The notes beneath the pieces are model-generated. The model had not been told where the DNA came from and searched no databases. It saw only the letters and a program-made list of their open reading frames with translations. The position numbers and the translations under genes are program-made. Shown piece after piece: positions 1-10,804 of a DNA stretch of 64,000 bases (the stretch's first letter is position 1; each line of letters begins with the position of its first letter). This stretch comes from Notamacropus eugenii. Lineage: Eukaryota; Chordata; Mammalia; Diprotodontia; Macropodidae. The stretch covers positions 410,327,739 to 410,391,738 of the forward strand of contig NC_092875.1 of NCBI RefSeq assembly GCF_028372415.1. Direction: 5' to 3'.

Positions 1-350
1 CCCAAGCAGAGAGTCCAAAGGAATCACTCTATGCAGTCCAGCTGTATAGAGGGGTTCATTCTTTGGAGGAGAGCTGTGATGAATGTCGGCATTCCTGGGA
101 GTCAGATGAAGCAGTTATTTTGTCCAAGTTTTATTTTCTGTTCTAAGATGGATCACACAAACAAAAAATCGAAGCCAATTTCATGGTTTATAAACTGATT
201 CTACCAACGTAAGCTCTGCAGAATAAAATGATGGAATGACGAATGGTTCCAAAAGTGACAAGAACAGGAAGTATCATATAATAAGTAGGGGTTATTGATC
301 AAAAGGCTTATCTCCTCAGTGGTTGCCATATGATTATTGTTTTCCTTAGA
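1..350. other. unassigned intergenic sequence
   Basis: I see no gene, repeat family or simple repeat here. Confidence 0.4.
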
Positions 351-354
351 TAGA

Positions 355-445
355 GTTACTCAGTGGTGGAGGCAGGGATCTAATCGGGGTCTTTGATTTC
401 AAATTTGCTGCCTTTTCCACTTTACCTTGTTACCTCTTTTCTCAC
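355..445 (-). repeat. MIR SINE fragment
   Basis: The segment reads as the reverse complement of the MIR tRNA-like head and core: a degenerate GGCAGGGATCTAA..GGGTC block followed by a TTTCCACTTTACCTTGTTACCTCT end. It is old and diverged. Confidence 0.6.
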
Positions 446-474
446 TGGAAGTAACAACCTTACTTGGAATTACT

Positions 475-605
475 CATTCAGTTCAATTTAATTCTACTTG
501 ACAAATATTTACTAAGTGCCTGCTATGTGCCAGGTTATGCTAGGCTCTAGAGGAACAAAGACAAAAATGAAACAATCCTTGCCTTCAAGGAGATTCTGTT
601 CCATT
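475..605 (-). repeat. L2 LINE 3' end
   Basis: This is the antisense of the L2 3' terminus: an AAATATTTACTAAGTGCCTG block, CTATGTGCCAGG, then the CTTGCCTTCAAGGAG block. Similar blocks recur at 10035, 15155, 53380 and 54430. Confidence 0.75.
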
Positions 606-1109
606 GGATTTTTCTGTAACTTTGGGCCTAAGCAGGAAAATTAGGAGGTGTGATCAAAATGGACTCCTGCCTAGGACTTGAGTAGCCTGTGCAATCTTTG
701 CAATGTCAAATCATTTTAAGAGTAGACTCAGGGTGGGGGGACTTGGAAGGTAATAGCAAGGAAAGCACATTCACAAATTTTGATTCCCACTGGAATGACC
801 CCCTCAGTTGTCCTTCAGAAACCTTGCATGCTTTATTATACATTAAAAAATCATCTTTTGCTTTTGTTTTCTTCTGTTATTCCTTGCTCTTCCCTCTTCA
901 TTTAGTTAATATATGACAGGTAAGGTCATCACAATCAACCAACTGTGTCTTAGCTACATTTTGTGAAACATACTGCAAAAGATTAACTCTAAGAATGAAT
1001 AAGAAGATGTGCAGAAAGTACTGAGAAGACATTTTCAAAAGATGAACTTGATATAGTTAATACATACATAGTAGAGGGGTGTGCTGAGGTCAGCTTGAAT
1101 TGGTTCATA
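606..1109. other. unassigned intergenic sequence
   Basis: No recognisable repeat or gene. The short open frame at 689-916 has no domain, no codon signal and no neighbour supporting it. Confidence 0.4.
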
Positions 1110-1310
1110 AGCTCCAATTGTTAAATTTTCAGTCATACCTTAGAAATTGACAAACTTCACATCAGGGCTTAATTCAGTTATGTTTATTGTCTATTAAGAA
1201 TGTAATGAAGAAAATGTTAATAATAGTGATTAAACTTTAAAATGGACCATGGGAATATTGTTTTTTAACCAGGACAGTCAGTTGTTAAACAATTAGCAGC
1301 TTTCTTCTAC
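1110..1310 (+). repeat. unclassified interspersed repeat, copy 1
   Basis: This segment is similar to 5385-5600 over nearly its full length. Shared blocks include TGTTAAATTTTCAG, a GAAATTGACAAA-like stretch, TTTATTGTCT, an AATGTTAATAAT-like stretch and CCAG..AGTTGTTAAACA near the end. A part also recurs at 51535-51605. I cannot name the family. Confidence 0.55.
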
Positions 1311-1329
1311 AAACATATCTATCTACTTA

Positions 1330-1625
1330 TCTCTCTATCTCTCTATGTACATATAAGTATGGATGTGTATGTGCATAAATATATACATACATATATCCTA
1401 TATACATATAGGTATACACATAGGTATGTATGTGTGTGTACACATATACACATATATATCCTATATACATATAGGTGTACATGTAGGTAGGTATGTGTGT
1501 GCATACATATATACCTACATATATCCTATATATACATATTATATATGTGTGTATGCACACAGAGCAGGGTGGTGTATGTATTAGATATGTGTGCATATAC
1601 ACACAGAGCAGGGTGGTATACTCGA
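1330..1625. repeat. compound TATA/TATG/CA minisatellite
   Basis: The tract is an AT-rich tandem array. The block ATATCCTATATACATA recurs three times at about 65-bp spacing (near 1393, 1456 and 1521, the last diverged). A second block, ACACAGAGCAGGGTGGT, occurs twice near 1558 and 1601. Open frames on both strands here are low-complexity artefacts. Confidence 0.85.
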
Positions 1626-1934
1626 TAGATGATCTTAGAATAATGGAAGATTTGGATCCTATTACACCTTTATCACCCAACTCATATTCCTTCTGTACCA
1701 GGGGACAACAGGGGTCCACTGGTTTTAATATTTTTCCCCACTGGTTTTAATGGATTCTTATTGTCTTCTCCCTCTTAACTCTCTAACTTCCACATCAAAT
1801 TGGCTGATTCAATTGTTATGAAATTAGAGACTTCTAAATATTGTCACCCTTTGTATGTTTAGTACATGTATAGACGCATGTCCTCAGCAGGTTTAATGAT
1901 CTAATTCTAGCTGTCTCCAGGAATTATTGATTAT
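1626..1934. other. unassigned intergenic sequence
   Basis: No gene or repeat family recognised. Confidence 0.4.
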
Positions 1935-2062
1935 AATCCACCCAATACACATACATATAATCCATATATGCATGTATACCCAACATAGATATGTATATAC
2001 ATATGTACAGAATATATGTATGTATATGCATTATATATGTATGTATATATATATATTCTATT
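1935..2062. repeat. TATA/TATG simple repeat
   Basis: Imperfect TATG/TATA/CATA repeats, ending in a run of TA near 2046-2056. Confidence 0.85.
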
Positions 2063-2575
2063 GTTTTAGAGATTTTGAATGTAGATAGTACTTCTGGATG
2101 AAATTCATCCCCTTTATGTGTGTACTTAATTCAATTGCTCCTCTTAGCAGAAGTTAATAACCTAATTCAGTAGAAGAAAACTTGATGGAATTCAGCAATA
2201 GCAAAAAGCAGTGGTGTGCTAATTGGGTCGTTGTATGTAGCCCAGCTTGGTACCTCCATTTCAAAGGTAACTCTAGTGGCAAGTCGGGTAGTGGATGTTG
2301 AAGAGATGACCTCCGGGCCTGCTTCAGACTGTGAAGACAATTAGACCTCCTGTATTCTTTCACAGAGATAGCATATTCCCTCAGTCCTTCTACAGCCAGC
2401 AGCTCACTTAATATAACAAGTAAATTCTGAAAGATGATGCAGATGTTGATTAAATGCATTTGAGTACACATTTTTTAACGCAAACTTGCAGCTTAAAGTC
2501 ATGAAATTGTGGGGAGAACAAAACCTTACAGAAATAAATCATGCTTATAGAATGTTTTACATTGCTTTTGAGTCA
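2063..2575. other. unassigned intergenic sequence
   Basis: No repeat or gene recognised. The open frame at 2154-2471 (minus) shows no domain. Confidence 0.35.
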
Positions 2576-2720
2576 ACATGTCATAGTGGATGAAATGCTG
2601 GACTTAGTGATAAGAACTGAGGTCAAATCCCATCCCTGATGCTAGGCAGTTCATGTGACCTCTTTGTGTGCCAAGTTGTTCCCTAAGATCTGTCTCCTAA
2701 GTCATAGCTGCCTTTTGGAT
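2576..2720 (+). repeat. MIR SINE
   Basis: The tRNA-derived head (CATAGTGGATGAAATGCTGG), the AGGTCAAATCCCATC B-box area and the GTGACCTCTTTGTGTGCC core are all recognisable in plus orientation. Confidence 0.7.
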
Positions 2721-2819
2721 TGGCTTGTAGAAAGGAGTTCCTAGCCCATGAGTTTTTTGTACTGAAGCAATCCTTTAGGACATGTATTGAATGCTCTGAA
2801 GGTTGTCCTATGACGACCT

Positions 2820-2950
2820 GTAAAATTGGTAGTTCAAGCATCGTCCTCATTTTACAGATGAGGAAAGTGAGGCTCTAAGATGTTCAGTGATACACACACC
2901 TAATAAATGCTGCAGTTTGGATTTGAACCTCTTATTCCACCATTCTGCTC
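2820..2950 (-). repeat. MIR SINE
   Basis: Antisense MIR core: ATTTTACAGATGAGGAAAGT followed by a GTGATACACACACC block and TTGAACCTCTTATTCCACCA. Confidence 0.75.
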
Positions 2951-3034
2951 CTGTTGGTAAAATCCATATAAGTCTATCCTGATGAGCAGTTGTGTGGGGT
3001 ATGCAAATAATTATAAAATAGTGTTTAGACCTCT

Positions 3035-3190
3035 AAGGGAGGTGGTTGTCATATCAGGTAGAAATCTCACCTTGGAGTCAAGATTTGGATTCAAGTTCTA
3101 CTTCTGACATGTTCTTGCTCTTTGCCTTTGGGCAAGTCACTGCCCTCAAGCACCTGTCTAAAACTATTAATTGCATATCTATGGTGGTGG
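3035..3190 (+). repeat. MIR SINE
   Basis: Plus-strand MIR: CTTGGAGTCAAGATTTGGAT, then the GGGCAAGTCACTGCCC core and ACCTGTCTAAAACTATTAA. Confidence 0.7.
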
Positions 3191-3424
3191 CAGGATAGTC
3201 CTTACTAAGGGACCCCTGTATTAAAGAAATTATAAGTTTATGCCCCTAAAACTTATGCATCTAAACAAGTGACAGGAAAATTTTTATTTGTGAGACTAGA
3301 TCTGGGATCATGCTCTTGGTTTGACAGGTGAAAATTAGAGAAAGAACTTTGAATGATGTGGTTTATTTTAGGAAGAGTAAATGAAGTGTTTGCTTATCTT
3401 AGTAAGGGAAAGGAGAATTGGAAG

Positions 3425-3697
3425 GGAGGTAATAATATGTGGTGCCACTATGTGCCAGATACTGTGCTACATACTTTTAAACAAACATTATCTCTTTTAA
3501 ACAAATATGGCAACAAACTTGGGAGGTAGGTGCTTTTATTATCTCTGTTTTATAGATGAGGAAACTGAGGTAAACAGAACTTAAGTGACTTGTGCAGGGT
3601 TACACAGCTATTAAGTGTCTAAGACTGAGTTTGAACTCAGGTCTTCCTGACTCCAAGCCCAGTACTCTATCCACTGTGCTATCAGCTGCCTCAGCAT
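3425..3697 (-). repeat. MIR SINE, near full length
   Basis: A long antisense MIR with the LINE-like tail (CTATGTGCCAGATACTGTGC), the core (TTTATAGATGAGGAAACTGA, TTACACAGCTATTAAGTG) and the tRNA-like head (TTGAACTCAGGTCTTCCTGA, ATCCACTGTGCTATC). It is among the better-preserved MIR copies in the window. Confidence 0.85.
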
Positions 3698-3955
3698 CTT
3701 CTGTGCAAAAACCCAAAAGAAGAATTAACACATAAGAAGCTGGAACCTAACTACTTTGCAGAATGTATTATTCCTGTTTGGTGACTAATCAGGTCTTACA
3801 TATCATTTTTAAAAAGTATTTTATAGGACATTTTAGTTTTCTGCCATAAAGGAAAAAAGCCAAAAAACAAAACTACAGTCCTTTCTCCACAAGAGATGCC
3901 CATGTATGGTTCTCATGCTAATTAACTTTTCCTTTTCTCCTAGGTAGAATCCTAC

Positions 3956-4684
3956 TAAATTTTTCTTTCTTTTTTTTTTTATTATTTTTTAATGTTTAAC
4001 AATCACTGCCATACAATTGAGATTTTATTCCCCCCCCCACACCTACCCCCCACTACCCCCCTCCCTCCCCACGACTGCATACAATTCTGTATAGGTTCTA
4101 CATATACTTTCCTATTGAGTATATTTTCACTATAGTCATGCTATGTAGTCAGACTAAAATAAATGAAAGAAATCATATAACAAATCAAAACATGATACAC
4201 AAACACATACACATACACAAACATGATCTGCTACATTTTGCGAATGACTTCCATATTTCTTTGTGGAAGGCATTTTGCCTTGAGAACCACCATTGGGATT
4301 TTTTTTTTTATAAGAAGTTCTTGCGTTATTACAAAATTCCAAGTCTACCAGAAAAAACTCTCGCACACTGTGGTTGTTGCTGTGCACAAAGTTCTCCTGG
4401 TTCTGCTCCTTTCACTCAGCATCAGGTCATATAAGTCCTTCCAGGCCTCTCTGAAGTCTTCTTGTTCATCATTTCTTATGGCACAATAGTACTCCATTAC
4501 ATTCATATACCATAATTTATTCAGCCATTCCCCAATTGATGGACATCCCCTTGACTTCCAGTTTTTGGCAACTACATAGAGTGCTGCTATAAATATTTTT
4601 GTACATGTGGGACCCTTTCCCATTTTTATGATCTCTTGGGGATATAGTCCTAGTAGCGATATTGCTGGGTCAATAAATTTTTCT
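3956..4684 (-). mobile_element. 5'-truncated L1 with target-site duplication
   Basis: This is a minus-strand L1 3' end: a T-rich stretch at 3967-3980 (the A tail), the 3' UTR, and the ORF2 C-terminus, whose frame reads MNVMEYYCAIRNDEQEDF on the minus strand within 4345-4623. The same protein segment occurs in the copy at 23020-24165. It is flanked by a perfect 11-bp duplication TAAATTTTTCT at 3956-3966 and 4674-4684. This is a textbook target-primed insertion truncated at its 5' end. Confidence 0.9.
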
Positions 4685-4714
4685 ACTTATTATTTCATTT
4701 GAAATAAACATTTA

Positions 4715-5060
4715 CATTATTTTTAAAGCTGTGTTATACTGTGCATACTCTTTGATCCAGCAATACCTCTACTAGGTCTGTATCCCAAAGAAATTAAAAA
4801 CAAAAAAGGAAAAGGACATTTGTACAAAAATATTTATAGCAGCTCTTTTTGTACTGACAAAGAATTGGAAATTGAGGGGATGTCCATGAACTGGGAATGA
4901 CTGAACAACTGTGGTAAATGATTATGATGGAATATTGTGCTATAAGAAATGACAAGATTTCAGAAAAGAAACCTGGGAAGACTTATATGAACTCATGCAA
5001 AGGCAAGTGAGCAGAACCAGAAGGACATTACATACAGTAATAGAAATACTGTATGATGAG
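4715..5060 (+). mobile_element. L1 ORF2 3' fragment
   Basis: Plus-strand L1 ORF2 C-terminal sequence, homologous in reverse to 56990-57390. Recognisable blocks are a CTTTGATCCAGCAATACC stretch, TTTGTACAAAAATATTTATA and AAGTGAGCAGAACCAGAAGG. It is diverged and carries no intact frame. Confidence 0.8.
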
Positions 5061-5229
5061 CAGCTATGAATGTTGTTGTTAGTGATGGTGGGTCATGTAT
5101 GGAGACGTCTTGAAAGAAGTAGGCTCTTAGCCTCTTAAGGGAGAACTATAGATTAAGATAGGAAAGACACTGGGCCTGCTTTTCATTGGTACAGAGAAAC
5201 TCTCTACTAATGCAGTTTGACACTTTCTT

Positions 5230-5375
5230 TACAATTTACAGTCTTAGCCAGTTGCCTAAAATATGGAGAGGTTCAATGTGTTGACCAGACTCACATAGCT
5301 AGATATCAGAAGCAGAACCTGAATCTAGGCTTTTCAGACTTTGAGGTCCATTATCTCTTCAGCCAGCTCAGACCA
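5230..5375 (-). repeat. MIR SINE
   Basis: Diverged antisense MIR: CAGACTCACATAGCTAGATA, then CAGAACCTGAATCTAGGC and a degraded tRNA-like head. Confidence 0.55.
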
Positions 5376-5384
5376 ACTCAGGAG

Positions 5385-5600
5385 AGCTGACTGTTAAATT
5401 TTCAGGCTGAGCATTTGTACCTTGAAAATTGGCAAATGCTATAAAAGAGGTGCTGATTTATTGTCTTGTTCATAAGATTGAAAACATTAATAATCCAAAT
5501 AAAACTTAACAGTGCATTCTGCTGTATTTTTTTCGGTAGGACCAGTTGTTAAACATTTACCAACATACTATTGCCTCTATCCAATTCATAAATGTAAGAA
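5385..5600 (+). repeat. unclassified interspersed repeat, copy 2
   Basis: Similar to 1110-1310. This copy includes an extra block, CTTGAAAATTGGCAAATG, also seen in altered form at 51555. The family is unknown to me. Confidence 0.55.
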
Positions 5601-5927
5601 CAGATTTTCCATCCTAGATGGTATAGATTAATAAAAATTGATCAAGAAAATGATGCTGGTTGAATAAGTTTCCTTTACCCTGCTTAGACAAATTGACTTT
5701 ATGCCAAAACATTTCCAGAGAATACCTACTGCTCTGATTAAGCACCCTCTAACCCCTTGTGAACATGGCACCTCAGCGCTGGAAGAGTTTCCACCTTTTC
5801 TACATGTGCTCATGTTTTTTGTGTCTGGAACTAGGTGTCAGGATACCCTTTTCTCTGGGTACTTAATCTATTTAATTCTACTGGTAATATTTGTATTCAT
5901 TTAATATTTTTGGGCCTCAGGTTCCTT

Positions 5928-5930
<3 letters not shown>

Positions 5931-5981
<51 letters not shown>
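5931..5981. repeat. (GA)n microsatellite
   Basis: About 25 uninterrupted GA units. Confidence 0.97.
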
Positions 5982-5984
<3 letters not shown>

Positions 5985-6139
5985 TGATTCCGTTGGAGTA
6001 TGGTGAAGCCTATGGACCCTTCTGTGAATGTCTTTTAATGTGTAAAATAAAATGCATAAGATTACAGAGGAAGCTAATTATATTGAAATGTGATTATTTG
6101 TTTTAAGTTCCTATACCTCAGGTTAAACATTTCTTCCCT

Positions 6140-6500
6140 ATATGATTGAAAGACTGAATGAAAATACACTTATTAGATACTTACTATGTGCCAGGTACTG
6201 TAAATCAAGATAGGATCTGCAGTATATTTGCCAATTTCCATGGTGTAAATGCTCACTCTCAAATTTTAACCATCAGTTCTCCTGAATCAGTTTGAGATGG
6301 CTTCAGTCTCTCTCCCTGGACAGAGAATGTGCCTCAAAGATAGAAACACCTGGGTTCAGGTTCTGCTTCTGATAGCTGGTTAGTGGTCAAGTGGGTAACA
6401 CACTTGATCTCTGGGTAAGGTGTGGGATGCAAATACAAGCAAACAAGATAGTCTCTCCCTTCAAGGAACTTGCATTTTAATTGAGGAAGATAATACATAG
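6140..6500. repeat. L2 3' fragments around a MIR
   Basis: Antisense L2 3'-end blocks lie at about 6150-6200 (TACTATGTGCCAGGTACTG) and 6410-6500 (CCCTTCAAGGAACTTGCA). Between them, at about 6325-6410, a plus-strand MIR core reads CACCTGGGTTCAGGTTCTGC. The order suggests a MIR inserted into an L2. Confidence 0.6.
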
Positions 6501-6689
6501 AAATGAGCTCTAGGGGGAGGGGGTAAAGCCAGATGGGGTGGAGAGAAGCCATGCTTTGGAAATGTTCATCCATCAAAGGCCAAAATACTAGACAGAGAGT
6601 CCGGGTGGGCAGGTGAGAAGGAGGATGACCAAGGTGCAGTTTTGGAAATGTCTGAGAAGTATAAATAATGATAATTTTCTACACTATTT

Positions 6690-6829
6690 TCCCCTTCCTT
6701 CCTTCCTTCCTTCCTTCCTTCCTTCCTTCCTTCCTTCCTTCCTTCTTTCCTTTCTTCCTTCTTTCTTTCTTTCCTTCTCTATATCTCTCTCTCTCCCTCT
6801 CTTTCTCTCTCTCTGTCTCTCTCTCTCTG

Positions 6830-6862
<33 letters not shown>

Positions 6863-6923
6863 GTCTCTCTCTCTCTGTCTCTCTCTCTCTGTCTCTCTCT
6901 CTCTGTCTCTCTCTGTCTCTCTG

Positions 6924-6995
<72 letters not shown>
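6690..6995. repeat. (CCTT)n / (CT)n polypyrimidine tract
   Basis: A 90-bp TTCC/CCTT array at 6690-6780 runs into roughly 210 bp of CT with scattered G interruptions (TCTCTCTG units). The strand is almost pure pyrimidine for 300 bp. Long open frames of SLSLSL and RERERE on both strands are artefacts of this repeat. Confidence 0.97.
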
Positions 6996-7149
6996 TCTCT
7001 CCAAGAGCTTTTTATTGGACTTGGAGAGTAGAGAGAGGGTGAGCCTCAAGATCTCTCTCTCAGACAGAGATCTTTTAAGACATCTGGAACCAGTTCTCAT
7101 CAGTGATTGTTATCATATGAAGCAGACTTGGCTTATCAGGAATGTCCCT

Positions 7150-7800
7150 AAGAAGGTATCCCTTACAACCTTGAAAAAAAAGATATGTATAGCAGTTCTT
7201 TCTATAGTGACAAGAAAAATGGAGAATAAAGAAATTCCCATCAATCTAGGAATGACTTAAAAAACTGAGTATATAAATGTGAAGGTGTACTATAGTGTTG
7301 CAGAAAAGCGAGGAAATAGATGATTAAAAAAGAAAGGAAAGATTTGTATGAAGTGATACAGCATAAATTGAATAGAATCAAAGACCAATCTATATACTAT
7401 AAAATCAATATTTTAAAAATAGTTTTGAAGACTTTTTATAGATAGATGGAGTGAAATAAATTGAACCACAAGAATAATTTGTAGCAATAAAGCAACACTG
7501 TAAGGGTAAACAACTTTGAAAGCTGTAAGAAGCATGATGACCGTTCCTGATTCCAAAGCACTGATGAGGACTCATTGCTCCGACTCCTGACAAGGAGATG
7601 ATGAATTCAGGGTATAGAGTGAGACTTTTTTTTTTGAGCAAGGCCAACGAGGGGATTTGTCTTGTGTAACTGGGCGTAGTTATTGCAAAAATTTGTTTTC
7701 CCTCCATGCAATGATGGGTATGTGCATTGAGGGGAAATAAAACAGATTTCTGTTCATTAAAAAATAAAATTTTAATTAAAAAATTAAGCAGCATCAAAAT
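7150..7800 (+). mobile_element. L1 3' end (old subfamily)
   Basis: Plus-strand L1: degraded ORF2 C-terminal sequence, then a 3' UTR with ACTCCTGACAAGGAGATGAT and AAGGCCAACGAGGGGATTTG, ending in an A/T-rich tail near 7770-7795. The tail region resembles that at 55125-55265. The 5' end is truncated. Confidence 0.7.
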
Positions 7801-8019
7801 TCATGTAAAATACAATAGACAACACAATAACACTACCTTTTAAAGGTTAAAGGGCAAATTTTTAAAACTAAAAATTGCGTTTATCATCTGGTATAGCTAT
7901 TCTCTATTATTATTTTGCTTAATTGTTTTCATGGAGAGTATTCTTTGTAAATTTACAATTGTCTGTTTTATTAAATCAAGATTTATCAAGAAAAACAAGT
8001 TAAACTTAAAAAAAAGAAA

Positions 8020-8196
8020 TATAAAATCCCAAATATAAGATTGACTCTTGTTCCAAAGGGCTCATTTATAAAGACACACACAAACTTAAATGGAAAAGAT
8101 GGGAAAGGGACCACAGACACAACAGTAGAGGGATGCTCAGGAATTTAAGGTCTCACATGAGTGTCCTGGCTATAGAATCAGAGAGTCTTTCTCGAA

Positions 8197-8262
<66 letters not shown>

Positions 8263-9720
8263 GTCTCTGTCTCTGTTTCTCTCTCTCCCCCTCTCTCAAC
8301 AAAAACAACAAAAATCTCCCAACTAAGAAAGGTGATTGGTGAAGAAATTAGATATTTCTACCTAATTAATACCAGGAACACACAATCAAAACTAGGGGAG
8401 AGGAATGTGGTTCCTTGCCCTTCCAAACAAAGTTGGTATCCTCGCAAAAAGGACAGAGTAGATAACAGAAACAATGGGGAGTTACTGCGTTAACATCTGG
8501 TGAACACTTTAGAAAATATAAGAACTTCTCTGAGTCAGAAAGGAACAATTTGATTGGCTGAGCAAACAAATTAGCCACATCTCTGAGACTTTTTAAATAG
8601 TGAAAACATGAAAAGGTGAAAGAATATAGGCTCACATTACATTTTGGAGGAGACCCTTTACAAGGGAAGGAGGGTAAAGATAAGGGAAAATATCTCTCCT
8701 CCTCATGCCCTCTCTTCATCTTGGCTATGGCATCTATGAGAAACTCGCCATTTGAGAGATACTGCATCCTCAATCGCAGATTTCATCCGTTCTAGAGAGT
8801 TTGAGGCATAATTGAGGGAGTAGCGACACACATTCCAGATAGGTGAAGATACAGAAATGCAGTCATTTAAAGGGGCGAGTAGTAGGATAAAAGAAAGGCA
8901 CGTGGAAAAGAACACACTCTGGGAAACCTATTAAGGAACCCACTGAGCAGAGACACTAGATGTAAGAGGAACTTCATGACGATGCCAGAAATAGAGAAAA
9001 CTTCCAGTCCCTCCAATGACAGGAGTTCTGAGTTGCTTTTGCCATATCCAACATTTGTGCAGCACTTGTATTTTATCTTAAGTTTGAAGTCACTCTTCCT
9101 ATAGAGTCTCTGAGAGTACATCTCCATTTATGGGTGCAATGTTTTATAGCTTCTTCAGTAAATGCCTTTACTAAGAAGATCCTGTCTACTGGCTGATTGA
9201 TAATAGAATACTCTCCAGTTGGGACTTGGGAATGACAGTGTTAGAAGTGCAAATTACAGGTTAGTTCAAGAACCTCTGGTACCCATTGCCCTCTGAAGAC
9301 CCAAATCCCAAGCATGAGTACAAGTTGGGAGAGTAATCCAGAATGAGTCCTAACATTGCAAAGTAATAATTCCTTATATTAGCATTTATTATATTAGCCC
9401 TCCTGTCCCTTAGTTTTGATTAGTTGCTCCATATATTAATTAGGTAGAAATACCTAATTTCTTCGCCAATCACCTTTCTCAGTTTGGGAATTTTTTGTTG
9501 TTTTTGTTTTGAGAGAGAGAAAGAGGTTACTTTGAGAAAGACTCTAATTCTAAGCCAGGACACTCATATGAGACCTCAAATTCCTGAGCATCCTTCCACT
9601 ACTGCGTCTGGGGTCCCTTTTCCATCTTTCCTGTTGTTTAAGTTGTGTGTATCCTTATGAATGAGCCCTTTGGAACAACTGTCAATCTTCTACTTGAGAT
9701 TTTGTGCTTCCTTTTACTAT
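8020..9720. repeat. long inverted repeat, arms of about 330-390 bp
   Basis: The left arm (about 8020-8410) matches the reverse complement of the right arm (about 9395-9720). Shared blocks, left versus right reversed, include TTCCAAAGGGCTCATT, GGATGCTCAGGAATTT, GAGTGTCCTGGCT, AAAGGTGATTGG, ATTTCTACCTAATTAAT and AATCAAAACTA. The arms enclose about 1.0 kb of spacer with no gene I recognise. The left arm carries an expanded CT tract (8197-8290) where the right arm has only a short GA-rich stretch. It could be an inverted pair of one repeat, a fold-back element, or a large TIR element. Confidence 0.85.
8411..9394. other. spacer between inverted-repeat arms
   Basis: This is unique-looking DNA. Overlapping minus-strand frames (8366-8773, 8703-8915, 8867-9127) cover most of it but show no domain I can name. 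They may be relics of whatever the inverted repeat once flanked. Confidence 0.3.
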
Positions 9721-10030
9721 GTATAAGTACATAGCAAAAAACTGAATGACAACCTTTCAGGTATATTATATGTGGATTTTTTTTTTTTGTTGAATTGGAA
9801 ATATGACTGGATAACCACTAACCTTTTGACCTCATAGTTTCTACCAGTAGCTGCTTTCATTAGGGGTAGCAACTAATGAAAATTTTTACTCTAAATGCAA
9901 TATCTGGAACAGTTCCTCTTACCATGCATTTATACCATTGCTGTCTTTTAGCCTTTCCACTGTGATGACTGCCCTGAATGTGGTCTGCTTCTTCCTGGAT
10001 GCCTACATTCTAGAGCCCCAGACCATTACG
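9721..10030. other. unassigned intergenic sequence
   Basis: No gene or repeat family recognised. Confidence 0.4.
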
Positions 10031-10034
10031 CTTT

Positions 10035-10175
10035 GATTCTCTGATTCATGGAGTCATTCAGTGAAACTTGACTAAGCACCTACCTACAAAACACTGTCAG
10101 ATACAAAGTTTAACTAAAACATAGCCTTTGACCTAAAAGAGCTTCCAGTCCATCAGGGAATAAGCAAAAATACAG
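10035..10175 (-). repeat. L2 3' end
   Basis: Diverged antisense L2 terminus: ACTAAGCACCTACC block and CTTTGACCTAAAAGAGCTTC. Confidence 0.6.
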
Positions 10176-10800
10176 GTACCTAGCTATATGTGATTTGTGG
10201 GCCAGTGCCCTGGGAGACTATGAGTCACACAGATGACATGGTTAAGTCATAGGGGTCATTTCCCCCTTTGATATCTTTCTCCATCTATAGTTATTCCAGA
10301 AAATCTCTAAAATTTACTCATATGACAGCTTTTTCTTGGTTTCTCCAAATGTGGATAAAGGGGTACCCCAATTTCCAAAGCATTCAAAGGGGTCACATTC
10401 TAATTAAGTTAATCCTATAGAAAATTCAGCAGGTATGTAGGACTCATAGGACCCTATAACAGATACAGAAGATTCATAAAATCTCAAAAAGCTCATTTAG
10501 TTTACAGTGGAAGGAAACTAAATGCAGGGTTGCCTTGGAGGCCATCCGGTAGGGTGTCTCTTTTCCACAAAGTTCTACACAATCCCCAGAACTTGGGAGT
10601 TAGCCTCAACCCAGGAAGGAAACATAATTTGAGGTTTGCTGAATAAGCACTTCTCTTATTAGACCTTCTTTGTCTTGGTTCTCCAAGTTGTATGCTGCTT
10701 ATGAACTATACAGATGTTTCTGTTCTTTCTCTAACGAACAAATGGCAACAGAAAATCTTGAAACTGGAAATTCTTGAGCTATGGTTGCAGTAAAGGATTG
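10176..10800. other. unassigned intergenic sequence
   Basis: Nothing recognised. Confidence 0.4.
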
Positions 10801-10804
10801 GAAG

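Noticed and set aside
1327-1719. Tyr/Ile/Cys-rich frame of 130 codons over the TATA/TATG array
   Set aside because: Low-complexity translation of a minisatellite, open on both strands for the same reason.
6613-7260. Long open frames rich in Ser-Leu or Arg-Glu across the CT tract, also at 8133-8342 and 16203-16480
   Set aside because: They are translations of CT/GA simple repeats; no codon structure, domains or start context.
8366-9127. Possible retroviral or transposase protein in the spacer of the inverted repeat
   Set aside because: Several minus-strand frames exist but no motif of gag, pol, env or a transposase could be recognised.
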